Below, one piece after another: positions 23,301 to 34,400 of a DNA stretch of 64,000 bases. This DNA is from Martinezella rhizogenes (lineage in GTDB: Bacteria; Pseudomonadota; Alphaproteobacteria; Rhizobiales; Rhizobiaceae): positions 434,001-498,000 of the forward strand of contig NZ_JUHG01000014.1 in assembly GCF_000799715.1 (NCBI RefSeq). The letters run 5' to 3'. Position 1 is the stretch's first letter; each line of letters starts with the position of its first letter. Position numbers and translations under genes: made by a program. The notes beneath the pieces were generated by a model that was not told the origin of the DNA, searched no databases, and was given only the letters and a program-made list of their open reading frames with translations.

Positions 23301-24223
23301 CGGCCCGACCCTTCGAGCACGACCGAATAGATATCGGCGGGCGTGACCACCAGCGCGATCGCCAGGCGCAGGCCAACCGCAAGCACCAGCAGGCCAAGCA
23401 AGGCGCGCAGCTGTTCGCCGCGCAGCTTCTGGCCGACGCGCACGCCGTATTGCGCGCCGATAACGCCAGCCACCATCAGCAGGAAGGCGAGCACGATATC
23501 GACGGAATAGTTGGTCGCCGCCTGGACGATGGTGGTGTAGGCGGTGACGAAGATGATCTGGAACAGCGAGGTGCCGACCACGACATTGGTCGGGATGCGC
23601 AGCAGGTAGATCATCGCCGGCACCATGATGAAGCCGCCGCCGACACCCATGACCGACGTCAGGATGCCGATGCCGAATCCGAGGCCGATCACCGGGATGA
23701 CGCTCAGATAGATCTTCGATTTCTTGAAGCGCATCTTCAGAGGCAGTCGGTGCACCCAGCTATGATGCCCCGGTCGGCGGGGCGCCGCCGGCTCGTTGCG
23801 GGCGGCGCGGCGCATCGCGTTCAGGCTTTCCCACAGCATCAGCCCGCCGATCGTGCCGAGGAAGACGACATAGAGCAGCGAGATGAAGAGATCGAGCTGG
23901 CCGAGGCGCCGGAGCAGCGAGAAGATCCAGATGCCAAGAGTGGCCCCCGAAAGACCGCCGATCAGAAGCACGCCGCCGAGTTTCATATCCAGCGTGCCGC
24001 GCCGGAAATGCGTGATGGCGCCAGAGATCGACGAGGCGACGACCTGGTTGGCGCCGGTGGCAACGGCGACGACGGGCGGGATGTTGTAGAAGATCAGAAG
24101 CGGCGTGATCAGAAAGCCACCGCCGACGCCGAACATGCCGGAGAGAAACCCTACGGCTGCGCCCATGCCGAGAATAATGAAGATATTCACGGACAGTTCT
24201 GCGATCGGCAGATAGATCGTCAC
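23297..24223 (-). CDS. TSUP (TauE/SafE) family permease
   Basis: 308-residue membrane protein with about eight helices in two repeats. Each repeat carries the family signature: GFLSGMFGVGGGFLITPLL in the first and GILTSVMGVGGGFIMVPAM in the second. Members move sulfite, sulfoacetate, taurine-derived or other anions. I choose GTG 24223 (VTIYLPIAELSVN), which matches where relatives begin; the frame extends to a TTG at 24256. It is translationally coupled to the TIGR02186 gene by a 4-bp overlap. Confidence 0.92.
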   Translation of the reverse strand: MTIYLPIAELSVNIFIILGMGAAVGFLSGMFGVGGGFLITPLLIFYNIPPVVAVATGANQVVASSISGAITHFRRGTLDMKLGGVLLIGGLSGATLGIWIFSLLRRLGQLDLFISLLYVVFLGTIGGLMLWESLNAMRRAARNEPAAPRRPGHHSWVHRLPLKMRFKKSKIYLSVIPVIGLGFGIGILTSVMGVGGGFIMVPAMIYLLRIPTNVVVGTSLFQIIFVTAYTTIVQAATNYSVDIVLAFLLMVAGVIGAQYGVRVGQKLRGEQLRALLGLLVLAVGLRLAIALVVTPADIYSVVLEGSGR

Positions 24224-24515
24224 GGTCTGATCCCAGTTGCAGACATCCGGACGCAAACGAGCGGACGCCTATGGATAATTCCCCATTAAACACAGGAGCC
24301 TAATCTGAAATGATTGCCAGAGCCTTAGGAAAAGCGCTGACGTCTCTCCGCTTTTGCAGTCTTCATCCCAGCTTAGCGTGGCTTTTTTCGCGATTGTGTG
24401 ACGGTTTCCATCAGGATGCAAAGCCGGCGTAAAGCCGCTATAGGCCTTTTTGTCGTCACAGGCGTGTTGCTAGAATTGGTCGAACACGCACAAGTTTAAC
24501 ACATGAGGGATTCGG

Positions 24516-24902
24516 TTGCGAAAACTTGCTATTTCGATCTTGGTTGCCGCCATGGGTGTCGCATCGGTCGCCGCCGCGCAAGCGGATCGGTCTGTGATGA
24601 TCGCCAAGCAGTATGGGATCGCAACCGGCCTTGCCGCCAATTGCCCGAACCTGACCCTCAACGAGAGCAAGGTGGACGCATTTCTGGATGCCGAGGGAAT
24701 TCACAGGGTCGACCGCGTCGAGGGCGCGCCATTTCACGAGACCGTCATCGAGGCAATCAAATCCGCCGACGACATGATCAGGCAATCGCCGGCCGGAAAG
24801 AAAAACGACAGCAAGGGCAAGCAGACTTTCGCCTGCAAGACGCTGCTTGAGGTCATGCATCGCAACGACAGCGTGCTCAAGGGCTTCCTTGATCCGAAAT
24901 AA
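24516..24902 (+). CDS. Small exported protein, unknown function
   Basis: 128 residues starting at TTG 24516 with GAGGGA five bases upstream. No in-frame ATG would retain the signal peptide (RKLAISILVAAMGVASVAAA). The mature part is mostly helical with two cysteines (AANCPNLTLNE and FACKTLL) likely to form a disulfide, and a Lys-rich region. I do not recognise a named family. It stands alone before the convergent podJ-like gene, whose stop is 46 bp away. Confidence 0.8.
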   Translation: MRKLAISILVAAMGVASVAAAQADRSVMIAKQYGIATGLAANCPNLTLNESKVDAFLDAEGIHRVDRVEGAPFHETVIEAIKSADDMIRQSPAGKKNDSKGKQTFACKTLLEVMHRNDSVLKGFLDPK

Positions 24903-24948
24903 GGCTTTCAGCCTGGAGCATCCCGCGCTCGGATGAGTGCGCGACGCT

Positions 24949-27900
24949 CTAGTTGTTGCGGGCCAGCAGTTCCTTGACGACCTTGTCGCTCACCCGGCCG
25001 TCCTGCGGCAGGCCGACCGATTTCTGGAAGCTCTTCAGCGCGGCAACCGTCTTCTCGCCCATGGAGCCATCAGGCGCACCGGCGTCGAAGCCGTTGTTGT
25101 TGAGGATCGCCTGGATGTTGCGGATGGCCTTTTTCATGTCGACCGAAGCGGTGTTGACGCCCTTGCCGGTCGTCCATTCCTCGGGGATGTTGGTGCCATT
25201 GGCCCCTGCGTCCATCGGTTGGGCTTTCCAGAGGTCAACCTTGGCGCGGGCGCCTTCAAGCGCGTCCGGCTTCATGGCGTTCGCCACTTCGTCGCGCTTC
25301 TGTGCTGCGTCCTTGTCACCACCCTTGGCGGCGATCGCGAACCATTTGTAGGATTCCTGCAGGTCCTGCGTCACGCCGTTTCCGCGTGCATAGAGGATGG
25401 CAAGGTTGAACTGGCTGTCGGAGATACCGAGATTGGCGGCCTTGATGAACCAGTTCGCCGCCGTCGGATAATCCTGCGGGCCTGCGGTACCTGACGCATC
25501 GAGGACGGCGAGGTTGTGCATGGCGCTGGCATTGCCCTGATTGGCGGCCTGCTCGTAATAGCTCTTGGCCTTGGCCAGATCGCGGTCGAGGCCGTTGCCC
25601 TTCTCGTACATGCTGGCAAGCCGGTACTGCGCCGGCGCGTAACCCTTGTCGGCGGCAAGCTGATACCAGCTCGCGGCTTGCTTGAGGTCGGCAGTCACGC
25701 CTCGGCCATCCGTGTAGCGCGCGCCGATCTCGAAGACAGCGACCGGATCACCGGACTTGGCAGCGGCGACCAGCGTCGGCGGCTGGATGCCTTCGGGCAC
25801 GGTGATAGCGGCGGATGCGGGAGCTGCTGCGGCCGGGGCATCGGCGGGGACGAAGGCTGTGGTCTGCTGGATGGGTGCAGCACTGCCGGCCGGCGTCAGC
25901 GCCTCGCTGGTCTGGTTGCCGTCAAGCGGCGCTGCGGTGGTCAGGTGATCGCTCGCAGGCGCGACAGCCGGGGAGGGCTGTGCCGTTCCGGTGGTGCTGT
26001 CGGTTGAGGCTTGCGTCGCCGGTGCCTGGCTGGCCGGCGCGCTCGCTGTCGCCTGAGCGTTCGATGTCGGCGTTTGGGCGGCGTCGGTCGTCGAGGTGTG
26101 TACGGAGATCTCGGTCGGTGCCTTCTGGCCGCGCGTCAGCGTGTTGACCAGCGGGAAGGCCATGATGGCGAGCAGGGCGGCACCGACGGCAAGCAGGATC
26201 GGCCGGCGGAAGCGCGAGAATGTGCCGCGCTTCTTGTCGTCGCTCTTGGCGGCGGGAGCCGAACGCTGCGTCTGGTCCACTTCCATCGCGGCGGCCTGTG
26301 CTGCGCGACGGGCGGCGGCGATATAGTCCGCGCGTTCGTTTTCGCTCGGCTGCTTGGCATTGCCGCTGCGCGCCGCATTTTGGCTGGCGCGCACGCGCTC
26401 CAGGATCTTCTTGATATCGGGCGCGCCCGAGCCCGGCTCGATGAGTTCGTTCGCTTCTTCCGTCGGCATCATGTCGATCGGATCGATCGACGGCGCCGGC
26501 TCGATCACGGGCCGGTCGGGCGTGAAGATCGGTTCTGCCTTTTCGGGCGTGAAAAAGCGTTTGCCGAGGCTGGCGAGCAGACCGGGTTTCACGCCGTCTT
26601 TCTTCGCTGCAGCCTTGATCTCGGCCTTGGTCGCGGCGTCGATCGCCTGTGCGACCGCGGTCTCTCCGGATAGCTGGGACTCCGCCGGGGCGATAGTGCG
26701 GATGATCGGACCCGCCTGCTGCTGTGCAGCCAACGGCGGCTTTATCGGTGGTGCTTCGGCTTCTGCAAAAATGTCATTCTCGAAGCTGGCAACGGGCATG
26801 GGAGGCGCCGGCCGGCGATGTTCCATATGATCCAGCCGGTCGGCGATCTGGAGCAGAGTGTCGTGCAGCGCCTCGAAGGTGCGGTGCGTACGCTCGTCGC
26901 TGCTGCGGCTGAGGTCTTCGAGATGGCGAAGATCCTCGGCGAGCGCCGTCATCGCCGACATGTCGGAGGCATGTGCGCCGTTGCCGAAGTTGCCTTCGCG
27001 CGAATAGGCCTCGACGACCGCTTCCGCCGCGTGGCGGGCCGCCTCGATGACATATTCGTCATTGGTCGTCATGTAATCTTCGATGGCGCTCATGCGCCGG
27101 TCGAAATCGACAGGCAGATGGTCGGTGCCGGGGCGGGGTTCGTTCATCAGCAATGTCGAGAGATGGGCGATCTGCTCTTCGAGATGGCGCAGCGCCAGCG
27201 TATCGGTCGGCGGCGCGGCGGTGCTGACCTCCAGACGCGCGGCGATATCGGAGAGGCGGCCTTCCAGCCGGCGAACTGCACCGTCATCCAGCCCGGCCAC
27301 GGACTGTACCGGATGGGACTCCATCTCGTCGATGCGTCGCGCCAGATAGTCCAGCCGTTCAGCCAGCACATGATCGACCGAACCGTGGTCGAGCGCATCG
27401 ATCTTGCGCGAGATGTCGGCGAGGTAGTTGACGAGTTCCGGCTGCGGCACCGCTTTCTGCGAGCGCTCCATCAGGTGGGAGAGCTGGTCCAGGCGTTCTT
27501 CCAGCCGAGCGACGGTCTTGCTGTTGCCGAGGTCGTCGATGCGCATGGTCAGCGCTTCGAGGCGGTTGGAGAGATCGTCGGACGGCTGTTGGCGCGCGGT
27601 ATCGCGGCTCATCGCGTCGATCTGGTCGGCGATGCCACCGATGCGGCCTTCGAGCCGCTGCATGGCCTGATCCTGCGGCTGCATCATGCCGCCGAGGCCT
27701 TCCATGGCGGTGGCGATCGTCAGCAGCTTGTTTTCCAGCGCCCGAACAGCGGGGCTGTCGCTCATGCTGCCGAGATGTTGCTTGATGTCATCGAGGCGAT
27801 AGGCGAGCGACACCACTTCGTCCTGCAGGCCGGCGGTATCGATCGCCTGAACCTGGCGCTCGACGTGGTGCAGGGACTCTTCGCGGGCAAGTCCATCCAT

Positions 27901-28626
27901 CAGCGAGCGCAGTTCGTCGAACTCCGCCTTCAGGCCGGTGGTCTCCGGCTGGCCCGGATGCACGGCCAGCTGGCTGATGCTGTCGGCAAGCCGTGCCATG
28001 TCCTCGCGTACATCGGCGGCGAAATGCTTGTCTTCGGTATTGTCACGGATGTCGCGGAGTTCCGCGCGGAGCGCGCTGACCTCGCGGGTAACGCTTTCGG
28101 CAATATCGCGCTTCAGGTCCTGGCGCAGGTTGACCAGTGCCTGGGCGATATCGACCGAGCTTTCGGCGGCGGGCCGCAGTGCCGAGGGCAGCGGCTGACG
28201 CGAAGCGGTGTTATCGGCGACGCGCCGGCCAAGCGGCGGCTCGGCTATGGCGCTGTCGTCACGGCGAGGATGCATGCGCTCGCGGCTCGCTTCCAGCACA
28301 CGCTGCCTTTGGCGGATTTCGGCGAGAGGATCGGAGCGCAGTTCGGCTTCGGCGCGCTCCGGACGGAGAGGACGTTCATAGGGGCGGCTTGCATAGGTTT
28401 CGCGTTCGGCACGCGGCGCCCGCTCCGGGAGGGGTGCATGGTCCGGCATGGCGCGGCGTTCTGGCACTGCGCCATAGCCGCCCGCAACACGCTGGCGCGT
28501 ATCCTGCGCGGCAGCCGTGCCCATCAGGCCCTCGATGCGTGCTTCCAGTCCTTCGATGGTGCGACTGAGCGCATCCAGCGACGTCCAGTCGCCCGTACCG
28601 GTAGGATTTGATCGCGATCCGCTCAT
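24949..28626 (-). CDS. podJ: PodJ-like polar organelle / localisation protein
   Basis: 1225-residue protein with PodJ architecture. It has a cytoplasmic N-terminal 800 residues rich in coiled coil (many RLEGRI, DDLSNRLEALTMRID repeats) and one membrane helix at about 808-830 (PILLAVGAALLAIMAFPLV). A Thr/Ala/Pro-rich periplasmic linker follows, then tandem Sel1 repeats (about 975-1120; GARYTDGRGVTADLKQAASW and repeats) and a C-terminal peptidoglycan-binding domain (about 1165-1222, NIQAILNNNGFDAGAPDGSMG). In Caulobacter and Agrobacterium PodJ organises the new pole. The start is set at 28626; the upstream 28 codons are not conserved. Length and layout support the call. Confidence 0.85.
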   Translation of the reverse strand: MSGSRSNPTGTGDWTSLDALSRTIEGLEARIEGLMGTAAAQDTRQRVAGGYGAVPERRAMPDHAPLPERAPRAERETYASRPYERPLRPERAEAELRSDPLAEIRQRQRVLEASRERMHPRRDDSAIAEPPLGRRVADNTASRQPLPSALRPAAESSVDIAQALVNLRQDLKRDIAESVTREVSALRAELRDIRDNTEDKHFAADVREDMARLADSISQLAVHPGQPETTGLKAEFDELRSLMDGLAREESLHHVERQVQAIDTAGLQDEVVSLAYRLDDIKQHLGSMSDSPAVRALENKLLTIATAMEGLGGMMQPQDQAMQRLEGRIGGIADQIDAMSRDTARQQPSDDLSNRLEALTMRIDDLGNSKTVARLEERLDQLSHLMERSQKAVPQPELVNYLADISRKIDALDHGSVDHVLAERLDYLARRIDEMESHPVQSVAGLDDGAVRRLEGRLSDIAARLEVSTAAPPTDTLALRHLEEQIAHLSTLLMNEPRPGTDHLPVDFDRRMSAIEDYMTTNDEYVIEAARHAAEAVVEAYSREGNFGNGAHASDMSAMTALAEDLRHLEDLSRSSDERTHRTFEALHDTLLQIADRLDHMEHRRPAPPMPVASFENDIFAEAEAPPIKPPLAAQQQAGPIIRTIAPAESQLSGETAVAQAIDAATKAEIKAAAKKDGVKPGLLASLGKRFFTPEKAEPIFTPDRPVIEPAPSIDPIDMMPTEEANELIEPGSGAPDIKKILERVRASQNAARSGNAKQPSENERADYIAAARRAAQAAAMEVDQTQRSAPAAKSDDKKRGTFSRFRRPILLAVGAALLAIMAFPLVNTLTRGQKAPTEISVHTSTTDAAQTPTSNAQATASAPASQAPATQASTDSTTGTAQPSPAVAPASDHLTTAAPLDGNQTSEALTPAGSAAPIQQTTAFVPADAPAAAAPASAAITVPEGIQPPTLVAAAKSGDPVAVFEIGARYTDGRGVTADLKQAASWYQLAADKGYAPAQYRLASMYEKGNGLDRDLAKAKSYYEQAANQGNASAMHNLAVLDASGTAGPQDYPTAANWFIKAANLGISDSQFNLAILYARGNGVTQDLQESYKWFAIAAKGGDKDAAQKRDEVANAMKPDALEGARAKVDLWKAQPMDAGANGTNIPEEWTTGKGVNTASVDMKKAIRNIQAILNNNGFDAGAPDGSMGEKTVAALKSFQKSVGLPQDGRVSDKVVKELLARNN

Positions 28627-29106
28627 CTTTTGCTCGCCTCGACCCTGCTTTGGGCCTTCTTGCTGTGCGGGAGGGCGACTTGGCGTTCTTAGCGCAAGAC
28701 CGCATCCCACCGTTCGGAAAGGGATGATTTAGTAGGCTTTCCTCAGATCGAGCCACGAAACGGCGCTTCCCAGAACCATATTGATGAAGGAAGCGCGAAG
28801 CATCGCTGCTCATCCCGCACAATCTATGAAACGTGGTAAACAACCCGTTAAGTTTTGCCGGAATCTTAACCTTTTATTTCGGCCTTGTTATTGAATATGT
28901 TCATGTTCTTATAAATGTGACGGTGGCCAAACCGGACAAATCCTGCCTTTATTCCCGATGTTCCGGTATCGACCGTGGCTTCATTGCTCAGTTTAAAAAA
29001 TCGCGCCGTCACTCAAATTTGACGTTTACGCAAACGTCAATATTTTGTAAGACTAGCTCAAAGGCCGGAATACGAGGTCCGGCACCGAATTGGAGGAATT
29101 CGAAAA
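28627..29106. promoter_or_regulatory. Divergent control region, podJ-like gene and beta-oxidation operon
   Basis: 480 bp, AT-rich, no gene. Contents: the perfect palindrome at 29019-29040 near the acyl-CoA dehydrogenase start, GGAGG at 29091-29095 as its ribosome-binding site, and TTAA-type words at about 28846 and 28865, too far apart for a CtrA box. The podJ-like promoter should lie in the left half, but no clear -35/-10 is seen. Confidence 0.6.
29019..29040. promoter_or_regulatory. Perfect 22-bp palindrome, candidate operator of the beta-oxidation operon
   Basis: TTGACGTTT (29019-29027), ACGC, AAACGTCAA (29032-29040), a perfect 9-bp dyad 66 bp upstream of the acyl-CoA dehydrogenase start. 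The geometry suits a MerR- or TetR-type repressor. Regulators of acyl-CoA degradation in this class (LiuR-like) recognise related CGTTTACG-like motifs by memory, but the assignment is unproven. Confidence 0.65.
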
Positions 29107-30903
29107 ATGCCAGTCTACAAGGCCCCAGTGACCGATACGCTCTTCGTCCTGAACGACGTACTTGGGCTGGAACGCTACAACAATCTGCCGGGCTTTGCCG
29201 AGGCCAGCCCAGACATGATCGAAGCGATCGTCGGCGAGGCGGCCAAGCTGGCCGAAGAGGTGCTTTTCCCGCTCAATTATTCCGGCGATCAGGAAGGCTG
29301 CGTGCGCCACGACGACGCCACGGTCTCGACGCCGAAGGGTTTCAAGCAAGGGTATCAGGCCTATTGCGAAGGCGGCTGGATCGGTCTTGCCGTGCCGGAA
29401 GAGTTCGGCGGCCAGGGGCTTCCCTATACGCTGCACGCCGCCGTCGGCGAATATACCTCCGCCGCCAACATGTCGCTGATGATGTATCCCGGCCTGACGC
29501 AGGGCGCGATCGCCGCGATCCTCGTGCATGGAACCGACGAGCAGAAGCGAACCTACCTGCCGAAGATGGTCGAGGGTACATGGTCTGGCACCATGAACCT
29601 CACCGAGCCGCATTGCGGCACCGATCTCGGCCTGCTGCGCACCAAGGCGGTGCCTCAAGGTGACGGCAGCTACAAGATTTCCGGCCAGAAGATCTTCATT
29701 TCCGCCGGCGAACACGACATGACCGGCAATATCGTCCATCTGGTGCTGGCTCGCATCGAAGGCGCGCCGGAAGGCACCAAGGGCATCTCGCTGTTCATCG
29801 TGCCGAAATTCATGGTGAAGGAAGATGGCTCGCTCGGCGCCCGCAACCCGGTCTCTTGCGGCGCGATCGAGCACAAGATGGGCATTCACGGCAACGCCAC
29901 CTGCGTCATGAACTATGACGAGGCGACCGGCTTCCTCATCGGCGCCGAGAACAGGGGCCTTAACGCCATGTTCGTGATGATGAACGAAGCCCGCCTCGGC
30001 GTCGGCCTGCAAGGCTTGTCCATTGCGGAGATCGCCTACCAGAACGCCGCCGCCTATGCCCGCGACCGCATTCAGGGCCGCTCGCTCTCCGGCCCGAAGG
30101 CACCGGACAAGAAGGCCGATCCGATCATCGTCCATCCCGATATTCGCCGCACGCTGATGACCATCCGCGCCTTCAACGAGGCCGGCCGTGCCTTCCTGCT
30201 GTGGACGGCACTGAAGTCCGACATCGCTCATCGCTCTGAGGACGAGAAGGAGCGGCAGGCGGCCGACGATATCCTTGGTCTCGCAACGCCGATCCTCAAG
30301 GGCGTTCTGACCGACAAGGGCTTCGATCATGCCGTTATGGCGCAGCAGGTCTTCGGCGGCCATGGCTATATCGAAGAGCATGGCATGAGCCAGTATGTTC
30401 GCGATGCCCGCATCACCATGATCTATGAGGGTGCCAATGGCATCCAGGCGCTCGATCTCGTCGGCCGCAAGCTGGCGCTGAATGGCGGCCGCGCCGTCAT
30501 GGCCCTGTTCAAGGAAATCGGCGACTTCTGCGAGGAGAACCGCAACGACGAGCAGCTGGGTTTCTTCACCAAGCACCTGAAAAAGGGCTTGAACGACGCC
30601 CAGGCCGCGACCATGTGGTTCATGCAGAACGCCATGGCCAAGCCCGACAATGCCGGTGCCGGCTCGACAGACTACATGCACCTCTTCGGCCTCGTTGTCC
30701 TCGGCTATATGTGGGCGAAGATGGCAAAGGCGGCGCAGGATGGCCTTGCAAGCGGCGATACCGCGCGCGAGGATTTTCTGAAGAACAAGCTTGTCACGGC
30801 GCGGTTCTACATGGAGCGCATCTTGCCGGAAACGGCACTGCGCAAGGCCCGCATCGAGGCTGGCGCCGACACGATGATGGAACTGGCGGCGGAAGCCTTC
30901 TGA
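29107..30903 (+). CDS. Acyl-CoA dehydrogenase, long (DmdC/FadE-like) type
   Basis: 598-residue FAD flavoprotein that desaturates acyl-CoA, the first step of beta-oxidation. It has an N-terminal extension (MPVYKAPVTDTLFVLNDVLG), the ACAD middle domain (GTMNLTEPHCGTDLGLLRTKA), the catalytic glutamate in MIYEGANGIQ (Glu441) and a C-terminal extra domain. This layout is shared with the 3-methylmercaptopropionyl-CoA dehydrogenase-like family, but here the neighbours are a thiolase and FadB, so fatty acid use is more likely. GGAGG lies nine bases before ATG. First gene of a three-gene operon; 36 bp to the thiolase. Confidence 0.93.
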   Translation: MPVYKAPVTDTLFVLNDVLGLERYNNLPGFAEASPDMIEAIVGEAAKLAEEVLFPLNYSGDQEGCVRHDDATVSTPKGFKQGYQAYCEGGWIGLAVPEEFGGQGLPYTLHAAVGEYTSAANMSLMMYPGLTQGAIAAILVHGTDEQKRTYLPKMVEGTWSGTMNLTEPHCGTDLGLLRTKAVPQGDGSYKISGQKIFISAGEHDMTGNIVHLVLARIEGAPEGTKGISLFIVPKFMVKEDGSLGARNPVSCGAIEHKMGIHGNATCVMNYDEATGFLIGAENRGLNAMFVMMNEARLGVGLQGLSIAEIAYQNAAAYARDRIQGRSLSGPKAPDKKADPIIVHPDIRRTLMTIRAFNEAGRAFLLWTALKSDIAHRSEDEKERQAADDILGLATPILKGVLTDKGFDHAVMAQQVFGGHGYIEEHGMSQYVRDARITMIYEGANGIQALDLVGRKLALNGGRAVMALFKEIGDFCEENRNDEQLGFFTKHLKKGLNDAQAATMWFMQNAMAKPDNAGAGSTDYMHLFGLVVLGYMWAKMAKAAQDGLASGDTAREDFLKNKLVTARFYMERILPETALRKARIEAGADTMMELAAEAF

Positions 30904-30939
30904 ACAGAACGGCGGCTTACCGCCGCAGGGAGATGAGAC

Positions 30940-32148
<1,209 letters not shown>

Positions 32149-32162
32149 GGGAGGAGAAAGCA

Positions 32163-34373
32163 ATGGCTTACACAAATTTCACCATCGAGACCGACGCAGA
32201 CGGCATCGCGCTCGTCACCTGGGACATGCCCGGCAAGTCGATGAACGTCTTCACCGCCGAGGTGATGGACGAGCTGAATGCCATCATCGACGCGACCGTT
32301 GCCGATGCGGCGGTCAAGGGCGTGGTCTTTACCTCCGGCAAGTCTTCTTTTTCCGGCGGCGCTGATCTCTCAATGATCAAGTCGATGTTCTCCTTCTATC
32401 AGGATGAGAAGGCGAAGGAGCCGGCCGGTGCCGCGCAGAAGCTGTTCGATCTTGTCGGCCGCATGACCGGCCTGTTCCGCAAGTTGGAAACTTGCGGCAA
32501 GCCGTGGGTCTCGGCCATCAACGGCACCTGCATGGGCGGCGCGTTTGAGCTGTCGCTCGCCTGCCACGGCCGCGTCGCCTCGAGCGCCAAAAGCGTCAAG
32601 ATCGCGCTGCCCGAGGTCAAGGTCGGCATCTTCCCCGGCGCCGGCGGCACGCAGCGTGTGTCGCGGCTGACCGACGCGCAATCGGCCCTGCAGATGATGA
32701 CCACCGGCCAGTCGCTGACGGCGGTGCGCGCCAAGGCGATGAACCTGGTACATCAGGTGGTCGAGCCGGATCAGCTGATCCCGGCCGCCAAGCAGATGAT
32801 CAAGGACGGGCTGAAGCCTGTGGCGCCCTGGGACGAAAAGGGCTTCAAGGCGCCCGGCGGCGGCATCTGGACACCGGTTGCCGCGCAGCTCTGGCCGGCG
32901 GCTCCAGCCATCCTGCGCCGCGAGACATCGGGCAATTACCCGGCGGCACTCGCCATTCTCAAATGCGTCTATGAGGGCCTGCAGGTGCCCTTCGACACCG
33001 GCCTCAAGATCGAGCAGCGCTATTTCACCCAGGTGCTGCAGACCACCGAAGCCTATTCGATGATCCGCTCGCTGTTCATCTCCATGCAGGAACTCGGCAA
33101 GGGCGCCCGCCGCCCGGCCGGACAGCCGAAGACGGTGCTGAAGAAAGTCGGCGTCGTCGGCGCTGGCTTCATGGGTGCCTCCATCGCCTATGTCACCGCC
33201 GCCGCCGGTATCCCGGTCACGCTGATCGACCGCGATATGGAAGCAGCGGAGAAGGGCAAGAGCGTCGGCGAAGGTCTGGTGAAGGATGCAATAGGTAAGG
33301 GAAGACTGACGCAGGAAGACGGCGCGGCGCTGCTTGCCCGCATCACGCCGTCTGCCAGCTACGCCGATCTCAGCGATGCCGATCTCGTCATCGAAGCGGT
33401 GTTTGAGGATCGCGACGTCAAGAAGGCGGTCATCGAAGCGGTCGAAGCCGTGCTGCCGGCCGGGGCCATCTTTGCCTCCAACACCTCGACGCTGCCGATC
33501 TCCGGCCTTGCGAAGAACTCCAAGCGTCCGGCTGATTTCATCGGCGTCCATTTCTTCTCGCCGGTCGAGAAGATGATGCTGACCGAAGTCATCCTCGGCA
33601 AGGAAACGGGCGACCGTGCCCTGGCTGTTGCGCTGGATTACGTTGCCGCCATCAAGAAGACGCCGATCGTCGTCAACGATACCCGCGGCTTCTTCGTCAA
33701 CCGCTGCGTCTTCCGCTATATCCATGAAGCCTATGACATGCTGATCGAAGGTGTGCCCGCGACCATGATCGAAAACGCCGCCAAGATGGCAGGCATGCCG
33801 GTCGGCCCGCTGGCGCTCAACGACGAAGTCGCCATCGACCTGTCGCTGAAGATCCTCAAGGCGACCGTCGCCGATCTCGGCGAGAAAGCCGTCGACCCGC
33901 GTCACATGCAGCTGGTCAGCGGTCTGGTGGAGGGCGAGGGGCGCCTGGGCCGGAAGAACTCCAAGGGCTTCTACGACTATCCGCCGAAGCCGGCTAAGAA
34001 GTCGCTATGGCCGGGCCTGAAGGACCTCTATCCGCAGAAGAAGGCGGATGAGATCGACGTCAACGTGTTGAAGCAGCGTTTCCTCGCCACCATCGCGCTG
34101 GAAGCCGCCCGCACCATGGAGGAAGGAATCGTCACCGATCCGCGCGAAGCTGATGTTGGCTCCATCCTCGGCTTCGGTTTCGCCCCTTATACCGGCGGCG
34201 CGCTCTCCTACATCGATGGCATGGGCGTCAAGGCCTTCGTAAATCTCTGCGAAACGCTGGCCAAAGCCTACGGTCCGCATTTCACGCCGACAGCGCTGCT
34301 CAAGGATATGGCAGGCAAGGGCGAGACGTTTTACGGACGGTTTGACCCGTATGGCGTGAAGACGGCGGCCTGA
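32163..34373 (+). CDS. fadB: Bifunctional enoyl-CoA hydratase / 3-hydroxyacyl-CoA dehydrogenase
   Basis: 736-residue FadB-type enzyme. The N-terminal crotonase domain (residues about 10-210) has GVVFTSGKSSFSGGADL and CMGGAFELSLACHG. The NAD-binding Rossmann domain starts near residue 325 (KKVGVVGAGFMGASIAY). The dehydrogenase motifs SNTSTLPISGL and FIGVHFFSPVEKM follow, with DTRGFFVNR leading into the helical C-terminal domains. It handles the hydration and oxidation steps between the two upstream enzymes. An intrinsic terminator 27 bp after the stop closes the operon. Confidence 0.94.
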   Translation: MAYTNFTIETDADGIALVTWDMPGKSMNVFTAEVMDELNAIIDATVADAAVKGVVFTSGKSSFSGGADLSMIKSMFSFYQDEKAKEPAGAAQKLFDLVGRMTGLFRKLETCGKPWVSAINGTCMGGAFELSLACHGRVASSAKSVKIALPEVKVGIFPGAGGTQRVSRLTDAQSALQMMTTGQSLTAVRAKAMNLVHQVVEPDQLIPAAKQMIKDGLKPVAPWDEKGFKAPGGGIWTPVAAQLWPAAPAILRRETSGNYPAALAILKCVYEGLQVPFDTGLKIEQRYFTQVLQTTEAYSMIRSLFISMQELGKGARRPAGQPKTVLKKVGVVGAGFMGASIAYVTAAAGIPVTLIDRDMEAAEKGKSVGEGLVKDAIGKGRLTQEDGAALLARITPSASYADLSDADLVIEAVFEDRDVKKAVIEAVEAVLPAGAIFASNTSTLPISGLAKNSKRPADFIGVHFFSPVEKMMLTEVILGKETGDRALAVALDYVAAIKKTPIVVNDTRGFFVNRCVFRYIHEAYDMLIEGVPATMIENAAKMAGMPVGPLALNDEVAIDLSLKILKATVADLGEKAVDPRHMQLVSGLVEGEGRLGRKNSKGFYDYPPKPAKKSLWPGLKDLYPQKKADEIDVNVLKQRFLATIALEAARTMEEGIVTDPREADVGSILGFGFAPYTGGALSYIDGMGVKAFVNLCETLAKAYGPHFTPTALLKDMAGKGETFYGRFDPYGVKTAA

Positions 34374-34400
34374 TGGTCGATTTCTCCAGGGCATAATAAC

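Noticed and set aside
26818..28611. 597-codon plus-strand frame opposite the podJ-like gene
   Set aside because: Shadow of the coiled-coil coding region; no ribosome-binding site or family features.
28840..28875. TTAA words as a CtrA-binding site for the podJ-like gene
   Set aside because: The two TTAA words are 14 bp apart rather than the seven expected; only a half-site match.
32370..33905. 511-codon minus-strand frame opposite fadB
   Set aside because: Antisense shadow within a well-supported FadB gene.
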